64,000 nt of DNA from the NCBI RefSeq assembly GCF_014639155.1, contig NZ_BMFT01000005.1:1-64000 (forward strand). Reading direction: 5' to 3'. Both the position numbers and the translations under genes were made by a program. Source of the DNA: Paenibacillus segetis. Its GTDB lineage: Bacteria; Bacillota; Bacilli; Paenibacillales; Paenibacillaceae. The notes under the pieces were generated by a model, which ran no database searches, was not told the DNA's origin, and saw only the letters and a list, made by a program, of their open reading frames with translations. Positions 16,590 through 26,121 of this stretch are shown here, in pieces (the first letter of the stretch is position 1; each line of letters starts with the position of its first letter).

Positions 16590-17570
16590 ATGAAAGTGCT
16601 TGTTACGGGGGGAGCGGGATTTATTGGCCGCTGCACGGTTAATCAGCTTATAGGTCAAGGCGATCGGGTGGTCGTTGTCGACTGCACTGAGAGGAACAGA
16701 TCACAGAGCCTAGAAGTAGAAAAGTTGGTTACCTACTACAAGGTGGATATCACTTGTGATATCGAGAAACTTGAATCTATTTTTGCTGAAGAGCGACCAG
16801 ATTATGTCATTCATCTAGCAGCTCAGGTTAGCGTTCGGTATTCCTTGGTAGATCCAGTGGAAGACGCAGATTGTAATGTTATGGGGACGATCAATGTACT
16901 GAAGCAGTGCGTACGTTATGGTGTGAAGAAGTTCGTGTTCTCTTCTTCAGCGGCGACCTATGGTAATCCAAAACAAATCCCTATTGAAGAGAACCATGAG
17001 ACAGAGCCACTATCCTTCTACGGGTTATCGAAGCGAGTGTCGGAGATGTATATTCAATCTTATTCACATCATTTTGGATTAGATTATACCATTCTTCGGT
17101 ATGCGAATGTTTATGGAATCCGTGACACTCGTACAGGAGAAGATGGGGTTGTAACGGCATTTGTGGAACGAATCTTGGGAGGAATACCACTCGAAGTTTA
17201 TGGAGACGGTCAACAGACACGTGATTTTATATATGTTAAGGATATTGCAGAAGCCAATATTGCTGCACTACGAGGAGGTTCGCAGCAGATTATGAATATA
17301 AGCAGTGGTAAGGCAGTTTCATTATTGGAAGTTATCGAGACACTGAAGCAATTATGTGATGCAAGTGTGACGATACAATTTCTGCCGCATCAGAAAGGAG
17401 ACATTGAACACAGTGTCCTGGACAATAGCAAGGCCCGAAGTCTATTGTGGTGGAACCCCACTTATTCATTAAGTGATGGATTGCGTGAGATTGTTAACTT
17501 TGAGAATGAAATTAGAAGGAATCCTGCTAGTGTGAGCCACTTAGTCTATAATAAAATTCCGGCTATGTAA
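16590..17570 (+). CDS. NAD-dependent nucleotide-sugar epimerase (GalE/WbpP-like)
   Basis: A 326-residue extended SDR enzyme. Residues 1-12 carry the Rossmann motif VTGGAGFIG; the SSSAATYG strand supplies the catalytic Ser/Thr; and YGLSK gives the Tyr-xxx-Lys pair. Near the C-terminus there is a typical substrate-domain segment around YGDGQQTRDFIYVKDIAEA. Such enzymes invert C4 of UDP-hexoses or UDP-N-acetylhexosamines. ATG 16590 is chosen because GGGAGAG lies 9 bases upstream and the Rossmann strand begins at once. It is divergent from the beta-helix gene and likely feeds sugar precursors to the same polysaccharide. The substrate is not determined. Confidence 0.85.
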   Translation: MKVLVTGGAGFIGRCTVNQLIGQGDRVVVVDCTERNRSQSLEVEKLVTYYKVDITCDIEKLESIFAEERPDYVIHLAAQVSVRYSLVDPVEDADCNVMGTINVLKQCVRYGVKKFVFSSSAATYGNPKQIPIEENHETEPLSFYGLSKRVSEMYIQSYSHHFGLDYTILRYANVYGIRDTRTGEDGVVTAFVERILGGIPLEVYGDGQQTRDFIYVKDIAEANIAALRGGSQQIMNISSGKAVSLLEVIETLKQLCDASVTIQFLPHQKGDIEHSVLDNSKARSLLWWNPTYSLSDGLREIVNFENEIRRNPASVSHLVYNKIPAM

Positions 17571-17592
17571 GTTGAGAAACAAGAGTTTTATG

Positions 17593-17636
17593 GAGAGAGA
17601 CTGGACTAGGATGAACCTAATTCAGTCTCTTTGTTA
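17593..17636 (+). terminator. terminator-like hairpin after the epimerase
   Basis: AGAGACTG and CAGTCTCT form the base of a longer stem containing CTAGG/CCTAA pairing, followed by TTGTTATTT. Confidence 0.65.
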
Positions 17637-17758
17637 TTTAGTTTTTACTTCATTTTATTCTTCAAATTATTCGTTATTTAGCGAGAGTGTGCTATGATCG
17701 AGCTAGGGATGAACGCAGAATTGGAACATCTGTAGCTCATTATGAAAGGGAGTTTATC

Positions 17759-19117
17759 GTGAAAAGTGATGCCTCCGTTTATATCCAAAGATCATTTAGA
17801 CTCTGGTTATCATGCCTGATGGAAATAGGAATGTGTTTACCGCTTTGGATAGTGGGTGCTGAATACTTGATGCCTGGCGGGTCGATCACAATCATTTGGG
17901 GCTGTGGTTTGTTGTTGCTCTCATTTGGGGGTGTGATGCTACGATTGTATCTCCGAGTGATGTGGAAGAGGTTGGGTACTGCTATCTTGTTAGGTACACT
18001 GTTTGGCTTAGCTATTGCCAATGGAACATGGGTAATGCTTCTATGGGTTTGTTTCTCTGGAGCTTTTTGTGCTTTGCAGGGGATGACTGTAGGGACGCGT
18101 CTACACGAGTACAAACTATACGGATGGGGAGTCATTTTATATTTAGTGTCGGGTTTGCTTTTTCCTCGTTTTCAAGGATTGGCGTCTTGGATGCCTCTAT
18201 TAACCTGGACGGGCGTAGCTACGCTCGTACTGACTTTATTTATTATGAATGAGGGACATTTACGCTACAGTACGCTGTCGGGTGAATCAGAACCGATGCT
18301 TCCCAGGAGATTGCGTCGTCATAACCGTATTTATATGACAGCCATTGTTATTGCGGCCATGTTGCTTGCAGCGGGAGCTGGTAAGTGGCTTAGCAGTGTG
18401 TTATGGGGATTCGTAAAGATGGTCGTTGGTTGGTTAACAAGAACGTCTCCACAGGAGCCAGAACAAATTCAGGAAGAAGTTACAGATATCCCTCAGATGG
18501 AGCCATTTCTCCCACAGGATGTGAAGCCTCCGGGGATGCTATCACAGATTTTAAATATATTGGCGTATGTTGTTGGTGCGGCGATTGTCGCTGGGTTGCT
18601 AGTATTGCTTATATACTGGTTATATAAAAATGTTGGTGGAATCTGGAGAAAGAGCATAGATTCTCTGCTAGGGTTGCTTCGGCGCCGCGGACAAGAAGAG
18701 CAGAATACTTCCTATCGAGATGAAGAGAAGAACATTTTTTCATGGGATCGTGTCTCTAAGAAGCTGCAAGATTTCCGTAGTCCCCTCAGTTGGATTGGGA
18801 GGCGCACCGAACGCTGGGAGGATATGACTGACAATAGGGAACGCGTACGTTATTTATATCGCCGTTTGTTGCATTCCGAATTAGGTGCGGGATATGAACT
18901 CAAGCCACATCTAACTCCCATAGAGCAGGAAAGAGAATTTAATAACTGGTTGGAACAGGATGAACCTAAGAAAATATCATCTCAAGCCAAATCCATACGA
19001 GGAAAACGGGGATCATCTTCAGAACCGCTAGTCAGCCTCTATTATAGAGTTCGATACGGAGCCGAACGACCTAATGATAAGGAAGTAGCTAATATTAAAG
19101 AGAAGATGAACTTATAA
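17759..19117 (+). CDS. DUF4129-type polytopic membrane protein
   Basis: A 452-residue protein. About six membrane segments lie in residues 10-170, a further one near 190-220, and another near 275-300 (VVGAAIVAGLLVLLIYWLY). A cytosolic C-terminal region with the DUF4129-like stretch RVRYLYRRLLHSEL follows, ending in a charged tail. The GTG at 17759 follows AAAGGGAG by 6 bases. Proteins of this kind normally sit directly after MoxR and DUF58 genes and are thought to belong to one membrane complex with them. Here about 6 kb of surface-polysaccharide genes intervenes. Assignment to DUF4129 is from the motif and context, not a search. Confidence 0.7.
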   Translation: MKSDASVYIQRSFRLWLSCLMEIGMCLPLWIVGAEYLMPGGSITIIWGCGLLLLSFGGVMLRLYLRVMWKRLGTAILLGTLFGLAIANGTWVMLLWVCFSGAFCALQGMTVGTRLHEYKLYGWGVILYLVSGLLFPRFQGLASWMPLLTWTGVATLVLTLFIMNEGHLRYSTLSGESEPMLPRRLRRHNRIYMTAIVIAAMLLAAGAGKWLSSVLWGFVKMVVGWLTRTSPQEPEQIQEEVTDIPQMEPFLPQDVKPPGMLSQILNILAYVVGAAIVAGLLVLLIYWLYKNVGGIWRKSIDSLLGLLRRRGQEEQNTSYRDEEKNIFSWDRVSKKLQDFRSPLSWIGRRTERWEDMTDNRERVRYLYRRLLHSELGAGYELKPHLTPIEQEREFNNWLEQDEPKKISSQAKSIRGKRGSSSEPLVSLYYRVRYGAERPNDKEVANIKEKMNL

Positions 19118-19132
19118 TGTTCATGAACATAT

Positions 19133-19167
19133 AAAAACCTCAATCCTTTAGGGATTGAGGTTTTTAG
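19133..19167. terminator. bidirectional terminator
   Basis: AAAAACCTCAATCC and GGATTGAGGTTTTT form a perfect 14-base stem around TTTAG between two convergent genes. Confidence 0.92.
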
Positions 19168-19174
19168 CTAGTGT

Positions 19175-20494
19175 TTATTCTTCCGTAACATTCTTGAATA
19201 TTTCAAGTTTTCGGAAACGATGAGGCTCTTTCTCCAAGAGCTTGAAGGTCAAATCTTGATGATCTATTGTTTCACCCTCGTTCATTTCAGGGTGATTTCC
19301 ATATAACCAACCACCAATGGTGTCGATATCCTCAGTGTCCAGATCGCTGTGTAGCAGGTCATTGATCTGGTTAATCGTAACTTTACCGTCAACGATTAGA
19401 TGATATTCACTAATATGCTCGATGGGCTGTTCTTCTTCCTGGTCAAATTCGTCACGAATTTCTCCGACGATTTCTTCGAGAATATCTTCAATGGTCACAA
19501 GTCCAGCAGTTCCGCCATACTCATCGATCAGGATAGCCATATGGGTTCCTTCTCGTTGCATCCGTTTTAATAGCTGATCTACTGGGGTAACTTCTGACAC
19601 ACCCATAACGGGCTGTAGGATAGAAGAGACCTCTAATTCTGGGTTATCCTCATAAGCGAGAAAGAATTTCTTTGTGTTGATCGTACCAATCACATTGTCT
19701 TTACTGCCTGAGACAACTGGAAACCTTGTATATTGCTGTTCTTTAATAATTTCTAAATTTTCTTCTCTTGTTTTATCTGTATATAAGCACACCATGTCGG
19801 TGCGAGGGACCATAATTTCTTTGGCGAGCATATTATCAAAAGCAAAGATACGATTCACATATCCGTATTCGCTCTGATTAATATTTCCACTTTCGAAGCT
19901 CTCATTAATAATGATTTGAAGCTCTTCCTCGGAATGGGCTTCTTCCTGTTCAGAGGCGGGCTTGATACCCATGAGCCGAACAAGCTGATTAGCTGATCCA
20001 TTTAAGGTCCAGATGAAGGGACGCATAAGTTTATTGAAGAGGATCAGTGGTTTTGCTGTAATCATCGCAACACTTTCTGCCTTGCGAATCGCGATTGTTT
20101 TTGGTGCCAATTCACCCACAACAACATGAAGATAAGTGATAATAACAAAAGCAATAATAAAAGATAGAATACCGTTTAATGCTTCAGGTACATTTAGACT
20201 TTCGAATACGGGGTGCATGATTTTCTCAACTGTAGGCTCCCCAAGCCAACCTAGTCCGAGAGCTGTAATCGTAATTCCTAATTGGCAAGCTGACAAATAT
20301 CCGTCTAAATTAGAGGTTATTTGCTTAACGGCAAGCGCATTTTTGCGCCCCTCAGCAATCAATTGGTCCACTCTACTACCACGAACACGGACTATCGCGA
20401 ACTCAACCGCTACAAAAAACGCTGTCAGTGCGATAAGGATGACGATCAAAACCAAATTTAATACCAAAAGCCTGTCACTTTCCATTCTGTACAT
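19175..20494 (-). CDS. CNNM/DUF21 and CBS-domain protein (HlyC/CorC family)
   Basis: A 439-residue protein with a DUF21/CNNM membrane domain (about 1-200, opening LNLVLIVILIALTAFFVAVEFAIV), a CBS pair (about 215-335) and a CorC_HlyC domain (about 350-435). Family members such as MpfA are linked to magnesium export and magnesium homeostasis. Two in-frame ATGs (20494 and 20485) flank the AAAGGAGA region at slightly non-ideal distances, and I kept the longer one. No riboswitch was recognised upstream. It is convergent with the DUF4129 gene and looks monocistronic. Confidence 0.87.
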   Translation of the reverse strand: MYRMESDRLLVLNLVLIVILIALTAFFVAVEFAIVRVRGSRVDQLIAEGRKNALAVKQITSNLDGYLSACQLGITITALGLGWLGEPTVEKIMHPVFESLNVPEALNGILSFIIAFVIITYLHVVVGELAPKTIAIRKAESVAMITAKPLILFNKLMRPFIWTLNGSANQLVRLMGIKPASEQEEAHSEEELQIIINESFESGNINQSEYGYVNRIFAFDNMLAKEIMVPRTDMVCLYTDKTREENLEIIKEQQYTRFPVVSGSKDNVIGTINTKKFFLAYEDNPELEVSSILQPVMGVSEVTPVDQLLKRMQREGTHMAILIDEYGGTAGLVTIEDILEEIVGEIRDEFDQEEEQPIEHISEYHLIVDGKVTINQINDLLHSDLDTEDIDTIGGWLYGNHPEMNEGETIDHQDLTFKLLEKEPHRFRKLEIFKNVTEE

Positions 20495-20614
20495 CTTCTC
20501 CTTTTTTTCTTTAAAATATAGAATAATAAAAACATAATATTATTATATATGATGCTCAAGGGGAAAGCCAACCAACCGGATAATGAATGCATGAGTACCA
20601 TTTACTGTTTGGGT

Positions 20615-21301
20615 TTATCGACTTACCTGTTGACTATGTTGTTGAATATCCAGATTGACTTGTTTATATGTATGTAAAAAGCTGAACAGCATGACGACAA
20701 ATGCAGCTAATAAAGGAAGTATGGCAAGTGCGATAGGAATATACAAGCTTGTTTCACCCGCTTGAACAATCTTTGCATCACAGGTCTCTTTATCCTTAGG
20801 ATGGCGTAGCTTGATTGCATTTATTTTTCGCTTAGCATGATGTAGATATAATTTATTAGCAATAGCAGTAAATGCGATCTTAGTTATGAGATTAGTAAAC
20901 AGTAAAACAATGACCATTTCGGATGAGAAATAAAATCTTGGATACATAGAGCTGGCAATATTCAGTATTAGTGCCTCACCTATTATGTAAATAAGTAAGT
21001 AGAGATACATGCCCCGGTACAGCAACCAATACCCACCAAATAGAAAAGCAGCCCAATTCCAATGGCTGTTTTCTTCCCATTTCCGAGCATACACACTCGC
21101 CCTCGGACCGACAAAAAGTTTCAAATCTTCGGCAAGGTTTTGAGTAGCAGGTTCATTTGTTTCCTGATCTACATGGGTGGTAGTTCGGAGAAATCCAGGG
21201 ACATCCGGGTTACTCTCTTGACGAGGTTTTACGATTGCACCACATTTTACGCAGAACTTATCATCTTCATAAACATTTGTGCCACAGTTATAGCAGTACA
21301 T
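20615..21301 (-). CDS. zinc-ribbon DUF2628-like membrane protein
   Basis: A 228-residue protein. The N-terminal zinc ribbon has CYNCG (C3, C6) and CVKCG (C17, C20). After a linker comes a WNWAAFLFGGYWLLYRGMY segment typical of DUF2628 proteins, then four or so membrane helices. The function of the family is unknown. The ATG at 21301 is preceded by GGAGG at a 5-base spacing; the much longer open frame upstream has no ribosome binding site and is Cys- and Lys-rich non-coding sequence. It is divergent from the glucan-debranching operon. Confidence 0.75.
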   Translation of the reverse strand: MYCYNCGTNVYEDDKFCVKCGAIVKPRQESNPDVPGFLRTTTHVDQETNEPATQNLAEDLKLFVGPRASVYARKWEENSHWNWAAFLFGGYWLLYRGMYLYLLIYIIGEALILNIASSMYPRFYFSSEMVIVLLFTNLITKIAFTAIANKLYLHHAKRKINAIKLRHPKDKETCDAKIVQAGETSLYIPIALAILPLLAAFVVMLFSFLHTYKQVNLDIQQHSQQVSR

Positions 21302-21433
21302 GATGACCTCCATTTGATTTGATCTAAGGATGAAATAAGGACAATAATTAGTGCAAAAGATCCATTTCATTATAAAGGATAGAATGAAAATTGAGAATAT
21401 TTTCAAAATGAACATAGATGTTTCAACTTTGTG

Positions 21434-21469
21434 CAAACGATTGCTTAAACGAAATAACGATGATATAAT
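21434..21469 (+). promoter_or_regulatory. promoter with LacI-type operator for the debranching operon
   Basis: TTGCTT at 21441-21446 and TATAAT at 21464-21469 are spaced by exactly 17 bases. The LacI/GalR-type site CAAACGATTG (21434-21443), preceded by GTG, overlaps the -35. The same extended core GTGCAAACG recurs upstream of mdxE and of the alpha-amylase. The operator's regulator is probably one of the two LacI proteins in the window; which one is not known. Confidence 0.65.
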
Positions 21470-21546
21470 GCAGCACATATAGGGAAGTAAGCGTTTTTTT
21501 GTCTGATTATTAGGAATAGTGTCGATGGCCTGAAGGGGGAATTTAT

Positions 21547-23583
21547 ATGGATAGAGCTTACATTTTAGGACGTAGTGCATGGCGAAGCATTCAAGAGGGA
21601 AATGAGCGAGAGTGGCTGATCGGCAATGGAATCGGAGGTTACGCCAACCATTCAGTTCCAGGTGGAGGGTACCGGATGTCGCATGGTTATTTGGTGTCTT
21701 CAACGAAAGCCCCTGTGAATCGCGTCTTGGTATTCACTAGAACGCAGGAACAGGTACAGATTAGCGGCAAAGTCTATGATCTAACCTCTCAACAATACGT
21801 CAATTGGGAGAAAAACGGCCAGCAACATTTGAAACAATTTAAGCTGGATATTGTACCTGAATATCACTATCAAGTTGAGGATGTTAGCATTCGCAAAACA
21901 GTATCACTTGAATACGGACATAATACAGTTGTTGTATGTTACGAAGTAACTGGTGGCAGTGAGCCCATGCAATTGAATATAGTTCCACTTTTTAACCATC
22001 GCTCTCCAGGTGACGTCTCTGAAAAAGGGAGTTTGAAGTTTCACAAGGAGTTGACTGGAAACGTTCTGAAGCTGATTCCATGCGATAATCCCGACTTAAC
22101 GATATTCTTTATGTCATCGACAGGTCAATATTTAGATCGCTCGACATTGCCAGTAACGATGGCCACGCCGAATTATACATATGAAGAAAACCATTACTAC
22201 GCCTTTGAGAACCGCAATGGCTTCCTTGGCGTGGATCATCATTATACTCCTTATGAAATTAACATCAGCCTGAAACCCTATGAAAAGAAATCATTCTATG
22301 TAAAGTGTTCCATAGAATCATTGGAAGATAAGGACGGGTTGACCATTGTCCAGGAATACAAACAAAGAATGAATGAACTTGTTCACCAGGCGGGATACGA
22401 TGATCGGCTAGCGAATCGGCTAGTAGAAGCGGGAGACCACTTCATTGTGGACCGGAAATCAACGGGGCTAAAGACGATACTGGCTGGTTATCCGTGGTTC
22501 ACCGATTGGGGTCGCGATACGATGATTGCCTTTCAAGGTCTAGCGCTCTGCACCAAACGGTTTGCAGAGGCCCGGGAAATTCTTGAATCGTTTGCACGGT
22601 ATGTACGGAATGGACTAATCCCTAATATGTTCCCTGATGATGGACATGCTCCACTCTATAATACAGTTGATGCATCACTTTGGTACTTTCACTCGGTCTA
22701 TGAATATTTGAAGTATACCGGAGGAGACGATGACTACAAGTTTATTCAACAGGTCATTTATCCCAAACTAAAAGAGATCATTTCTGCGTATCAAACAGGT
22801 ACCGATTTCTCGATCAGGATGGACGAGGATGGGCTTATTTGCGCGGGTGGTGGCTTAGATCAAGTTACATGGATGGACGTTCGTGTGGGAGATTGGGTTG
22901 TAACTCCGAGGCATGGCAAACCTGTTGAAATCAATGCACTTTGGTATAATGCGTTGCGCATTATGGGTAATCTGTCGGAACGTTTTGGGGAATCATCACC
23001 ATATGATGAACTATCTCACATCGTCTACAATTCCTTCAATAAGCGTTTCTGGAATGAAGAGAAGAGATGTTTGTTCGACGTAGTGGATGTAGATCTCGGT
23101 AATGGGAATCTAACAAACGATAACGCGATTCGTCCGAATCAAATTTGGGCGGTATCATTGCCTTTCACTATGCTATCAGAGGAAAAGGCGAAGGCGGTCG
23201 TCGGAACGACGCACAAACATTTGTATACTCCTTACGGGCTGCGCTCGTTATCACATGAAGACAAGGATTATAAAGCTCAGTATATAGGCAAGCTCATTGA
23301 TCGCGATGCTGCGTATCATATGGGGACGGTCTGGGCTTTCCCATTGGGCGCTTTCATTACAGCTTACTGTAAGGTGAATAACTATACGGTGGAGGCTGTG
23401 CAGGTAGCCAAAGAGATGTGTGAATTGTTTGAAGATCATATGCAAGATGGTTGTATTGGTGGAATTGCTGAGATATTTGACGGAGACTTTCCTTGCACAG
23501 GAAGAGGTTGTTTCACTCAGGCATGGAGTGTTGGTGAAATTCTAAGGGCATATACCGAGGATGTTTTGCCGAACATGAAGTAA
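21547..23583 (+). CDS. glycogen debranching enzyme, GH133-type amylo-alpha-1,6-glucosidase
   Basis: A 678-residue protein with an N-terminal beta-sandwich domain starting at the conserved NEREWLIGNGIGGYA. A C-terminal (alpha/alpha)6 barrel carries GYPWFTDWGRDTMIAF, the acidic CAGGGLDQVTWMDVR and PVEINALWYNALR, and ends with FTQAWSVGEIL. It hydrolyses alpha-1,6-linked glucose at branch stubs of glycogen or imported limit dextrins in the cytosol. GAAGGGGGA precedes the ATG. Type I pullulanase follows about 50 bases later in the same operon, so both debranching activities are made together. A LacI-type operator overlaps the promoter. Confidence 0.88.
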   Translation: MDRAYILGRSAWRSIQEGNEREWLIGNGIGGYANHSVPGGGYRMSHGYLVSSTKAPVNRVLVFTRTQEQVQISGKVYDLTSQQYVNWEKNGQQHLKQFKLDIVPEYHYQVEDVSIRKTVSLEYGHNTVVVCYEVTGGSEPMQLNIVPLFNHRSPGDVSEKGSLKFHKELTGNVLKLIPCDNPDLTIFFMSSTGQYLDRSTLPVTMATPNYTYEENHYYAFENRNGFLGVDHHYTPYEINISLKPYEKKSFYVKCSIESLEDKDGLTIVQEYKQRMNELVHQAGYDDRLANRLVEAGDHFIVDRKSTGLKTILAGYPWFTDWGRDTMIAFQGLALCTKRFAEAREILESFARYVRNGLIPNMFPDDGHAPLYNTVDASLWYFHSVYEYLKYTGGDDDYKFIQQVIYPKLKEIISAYQTGTDFSIRMDEDGLICAGGGLDQVTWMDVRVGDWVVTPRHGKPVEINALWYNALRIMGNLSERFGESSPYDELSHIVYNSFNKRFWNEEKRCLFDVVDVDLGNGNLTNDNAIRPNQIWAVSLPFTMLSEEKAKAVVGTTHKHLYTPYGLRSLSHEDKDYKAQYIGKLIDRDAAYHMGTVWAFPLGAFITAYCKVNNYTVEAVQVAKEMCELFEDHMQDGCIGGIAEIFDGDFPCTGRGCFTQAWSVGEILRAYTEDVLPNMK

Positions 23584-23636
23584 TGAACTAACCGTATCGT
23601 AACTTTATCTACATTTATACGATTGGAGTGAATCAT

Positions 23637-25610
23637 ATGTCGGTACAGAGGGAAAGCGATATCCCGATTCATTATGGAGATCTTGAGGTAACAAACGGTA
23701 TTTCGGTGTTTGATCCTAAATTTGATGATCTGTTCTATTATGACGGTGATGATCTAGGGTCAACCTATAGTCCCGAAGAGACGAAGTTCAGGTTATGGGC
23801 GCCAACTTCTTCGGAGGCCTATGTCATATTGTATGATTCATGGGATGGGCAGCCTACAAATGTACTGCCAATGGCCCAGGATGTACGAGGAACATGGATT
23901 GTATCTGTTTCAGGCGATATTAAGGATAGCTATTATACTTATCGCGTAAAGGTGGGAGATCAGTATAATGAGGCGGTTGATCCCTATGCTAAAGCTGTAG
24001 GTGTTAATGGTGATCGAGGAGTTGTGCTCGACTTCCGTAGCACAAATCCTGAGCATTGGACTGAAGACAAACCGCCGTTCTCTGGAGCAGCTGTAGACGC
24101 CATTATTTATGAGTTACATGTTCGAGATTTATCGATTCATCCTCGAAGTGGTATTAAGCATAAGGGCAAGTACTTGGGATTAACGGAGAGTGGAACTCGT
24201 GGACCGGACGGTATCCCCACAGGATTGGATCATATTTCTAAACTAGGAGTAACTCATGTTCAACTACTACCGATCTATGATTATTCAACACAAAGTGTTG
24301 ACGAGACGAAGCTAGATCAACCGCAATACAACTGGGGATATGATCCGAAAAACTACAATGTTCCTGAGGGGTCCTATGCTACCGATCCTTATGCTCCTTC
24401 CGTTCGTATTAACGAACTGAAACAGACGATTCAGGCACTTCATGACCGTGGCTTGCGTGTCGTAATGGATGTGGTATACAACCACGTCTATGATGGTTAC
24501 TTGGTCAATTTTACGAAGCTGGTTCCTGGCTACTATTTACGATATAGACCAGATGGTACATTCTCGAATGGCGCCTACTGTGGTAATGAATGTGCATCGG
24601 AACGTGCTATGGTCTCCAAATTCATTGTTGATTCTATTATGTACTGGGCTCGTGAATATCATATCGATGGCTTCCGTTTTGATTTAATGGGCCTGCTCGA
24701 TATTAGAACGATGAATGAGATTAGACGTAACTTGGACGAATTGGATCCTTCGCTCATCATGATTGCGGAAGGTTGGATGATGAACGATACGGTATTACCT
24801 GAAGGACAGCGAGCCAATCAGAGAAATGCTGTTCTACTCGAGAGAATAGGCCAGTTTAATGATGACTATCGCGATGCGATCAAAGGCAATATTTTCATAT
24901 CAAGCAGCAAAGGATTTGTCAGTGGCGGTGATGGACTAGAGGATAGCGTGAGGCGGGGGATTGTCGGAGGTATTAATTATGGTGGCAATCTAAGACAGTT
25001 TGCCTTCGAGCCTCAGCAAACCGTGAATTATGTGGAGTGTCACGACAACCATACCCTTTGGGACAAAATTGTGCTTTCAACTGAAGGACAATCTGATGAT
25101 GAACGGCGAAGTATGCATCGCCTTGCTTCAGCGATTGTCTTAACGAGTCAGGGGATTCCATTTGTCCATGCGGGGCAGGAGTTTATGCGGAGTAAGAATG
25201 GGGTAGAGAACAGTTATAAGTCACCAGATGAGATTAATGCTTTGGATTGGGAGCGTTGTGCCGCCCATCAAAGTGATGTTGAGTATATGCAGAATCTAAT
25301 TCAGCTGCGTAAAGCTCATCCAGCATTCTCATTACGAGAGGCCCAGGAGATTCGTCAGAACTTAATATTTGAGAATTCCCCCAGCCATTGTGTGGCTTAT
25401 ACATTACGGAACCATGCAGGAGGGGATGAGGCTCTCCATTTATATGTACTGTATAACGCTAGTCCTGTTTATACGGTTCTTCAATTGCCCGAGCTTGGAG
25501 CATGGAAGGTACGGTATGGTGGTGAGTATGTGAAGAATTTAGATTATAATAAGTTGGAGGTTCACGGAGTCGGTATGGTTGTGCTCGTAGTGAAATCCTA
25601 CACTTCATAA
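23637..25610 (+). CDS. pulA: type I pullulanase (GH13_14)
   Basis: A 657-residue cytosolic alpha-1,6-debranching enzyme. A CBM48-type N-terminal domain (KFRLWAPTSSEAYVILYDS) precedes a GH13 barrel with the type I signature YNWGYDP. The nucleophile Asp lies in DGFRFDLMGLLD, the acid Glu in MIAEGW, and the third acid in VECHDNHTLWD. The ATG at 23637 lies 8 bases after GGAG; the in-frame GTG three codons earlier is too near it. There is no signal peptide, as in B. subtilis AmyX. It is partner to the GH133 enzyme in one operon, attacking maltosyl and longer branches. A clean terminator follows. Confidence 0.93.
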   Translation: MSVQRESDIPIHYGDLEVTNGISVFDPKFDDLFYYDGDDLGSTYSPEETKFRLWAPTSSEAYVILYDSWDGQPTNVLPMAQDVRGTWIVSVSGDIKDSYYTYRVKVGDQYNEAVDPYAKAVGVNGDRGVVLDFRSTNPEHWTEDKPPFSGAAVDAIIYELHVRDLSIHPRSGIKHKGKYLGLTESGTRGPDGIPTGLDHISKLGVTHVQLLPIYDYSTQSVDETKLDQPQYNWGYDPKNYNVPEGSYATDPYAPSVRINELKQTIQALHDRGLRVVMDVVYNHVYDGYLVNFTKLVPGYYLRYRPDGTFSNGAYCGNECASERAMVSKFIVDSIMYWAREYHIDGFRFDLMGLLDIRTMNEIRRNLDELDPSLIMIAEGWMMNDTVLPEGQRANQRNAVLLERIGQFNDDYRDAIKGNIFISSSKGFVSGGDGLEDSVRRGIVGGINYGGNLRQFAFEPQQTVNYVECHDNHTLWDKIVLSTEGQSDDERRSMHRLASAIVLTSQGIPFVHAGQEFMRSKNGVENSYKSPDEINALDWERCAAHQSDVEYMQNLIQLRKAHPAFSLREAQEIRQNLIFENSPSHCVAYTLRNHAGGDEALHLYVLYNASPVYTVLQLPELGAWKVRYGGEYVKNLDYNKLEVHGVGMVVLVVKSYTS

Positions 25611-25622
25611 TGAAATAGCAGC

Positions 25623-25670
25623 AGAGGGTGATTAGCTCAGTAATGAATTAATCACCCTCTATTATTTTGA
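25623..25670 (+). terminator. intrinsic terminator after pulA
   Basis: AGAGGGTGATTA and TAATCACCCTCT form a perfect 12-base stem, followed by ATTATTTTG. Confidence 0.85.
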
Positions 25671-25693
25671 TATTATTTTCAATAAGCTATAAG

Positions 25694-25819
25694 CTATCCA
25701 CCTCTTGCAGCTAATAACCAGGAGCGATTGGCATATTTGCCCCGGACCGCAAGCTCCTTCTCAGCTGCTAACCCGCTGCTACTAGTACCTCCGGTAATGA
25801 TGCCCCATTTTCCTTTCAT
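25694..25819 (-). pseudogene. possible remnant of a short-chain dehydrogenase N-terminus
   Basis: A 41-codon open stretch starts at ATG 25819 with GGTGG upstream. It reads KGKWGIITGGTSSSGLAAEK and goes on to KELAVRG and LAARGG before a stop. The order TGG-x-S-x-x-G-LA, KELA-RG and AAR matches the first two strands and the cofactor loop of SDR enzymes, but the catalytic region is absent. I read it as a decayed gene end rather than a functional small protein, and this is tentative. The 296 bases from 25820 to 26115 carry no gene; an ATCC-N13-GGAT inverted repeat and a TATAAT at 26057-26062 precede tcyP. Confidence 0.4.
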
Positions 25820-26121
25820 TTTCCACCTCATATTCACAAGCTTCATATTCTCAAATCCGCTCTTAAAAAGATGAATGAACAGCTCATTTACATTGGTGGT
25901 AATACAATTGGAGTCGAAGAATGGGACATGATATTGGCATTCATACCCACATTGAGTATGAATATATTTAGGATAAGGGGGTAATTGTAGATAATTGTGA
26001 AAAAATAGGCTCAAATTAAAACAATAATTTATCCTATCAATTTAGTTGGATTATGTTATAATATCGTCAGTAATGAATTGCCAGTTATTTTTACACATAA
26101 TTTAGTTAAGGGGAGATGGCA

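Noticed and set aside
11626..16590. Mobile element or insertion sequence carrying the polysaccharide genes
   Set aside because: No transposase, integrase, flanking repeat or target duplication was seen. Only the interruption of the MoxR operon hints at transfer.
20615..21703. Long minus-strand open frame extending the zinc-ribbon protein upstream to 21703
   Set aside because: No ribosome binding site and no family resemblance in the extension; it crosses the debranching promoter. The ATG at 21301 has GGAGG at a normal distance.
26031..26062. ATCC/GGAT inverted repeat before tcyP as a CymR site
   Set aside because: Match to the remembered CymR pattern is too loose to claim.
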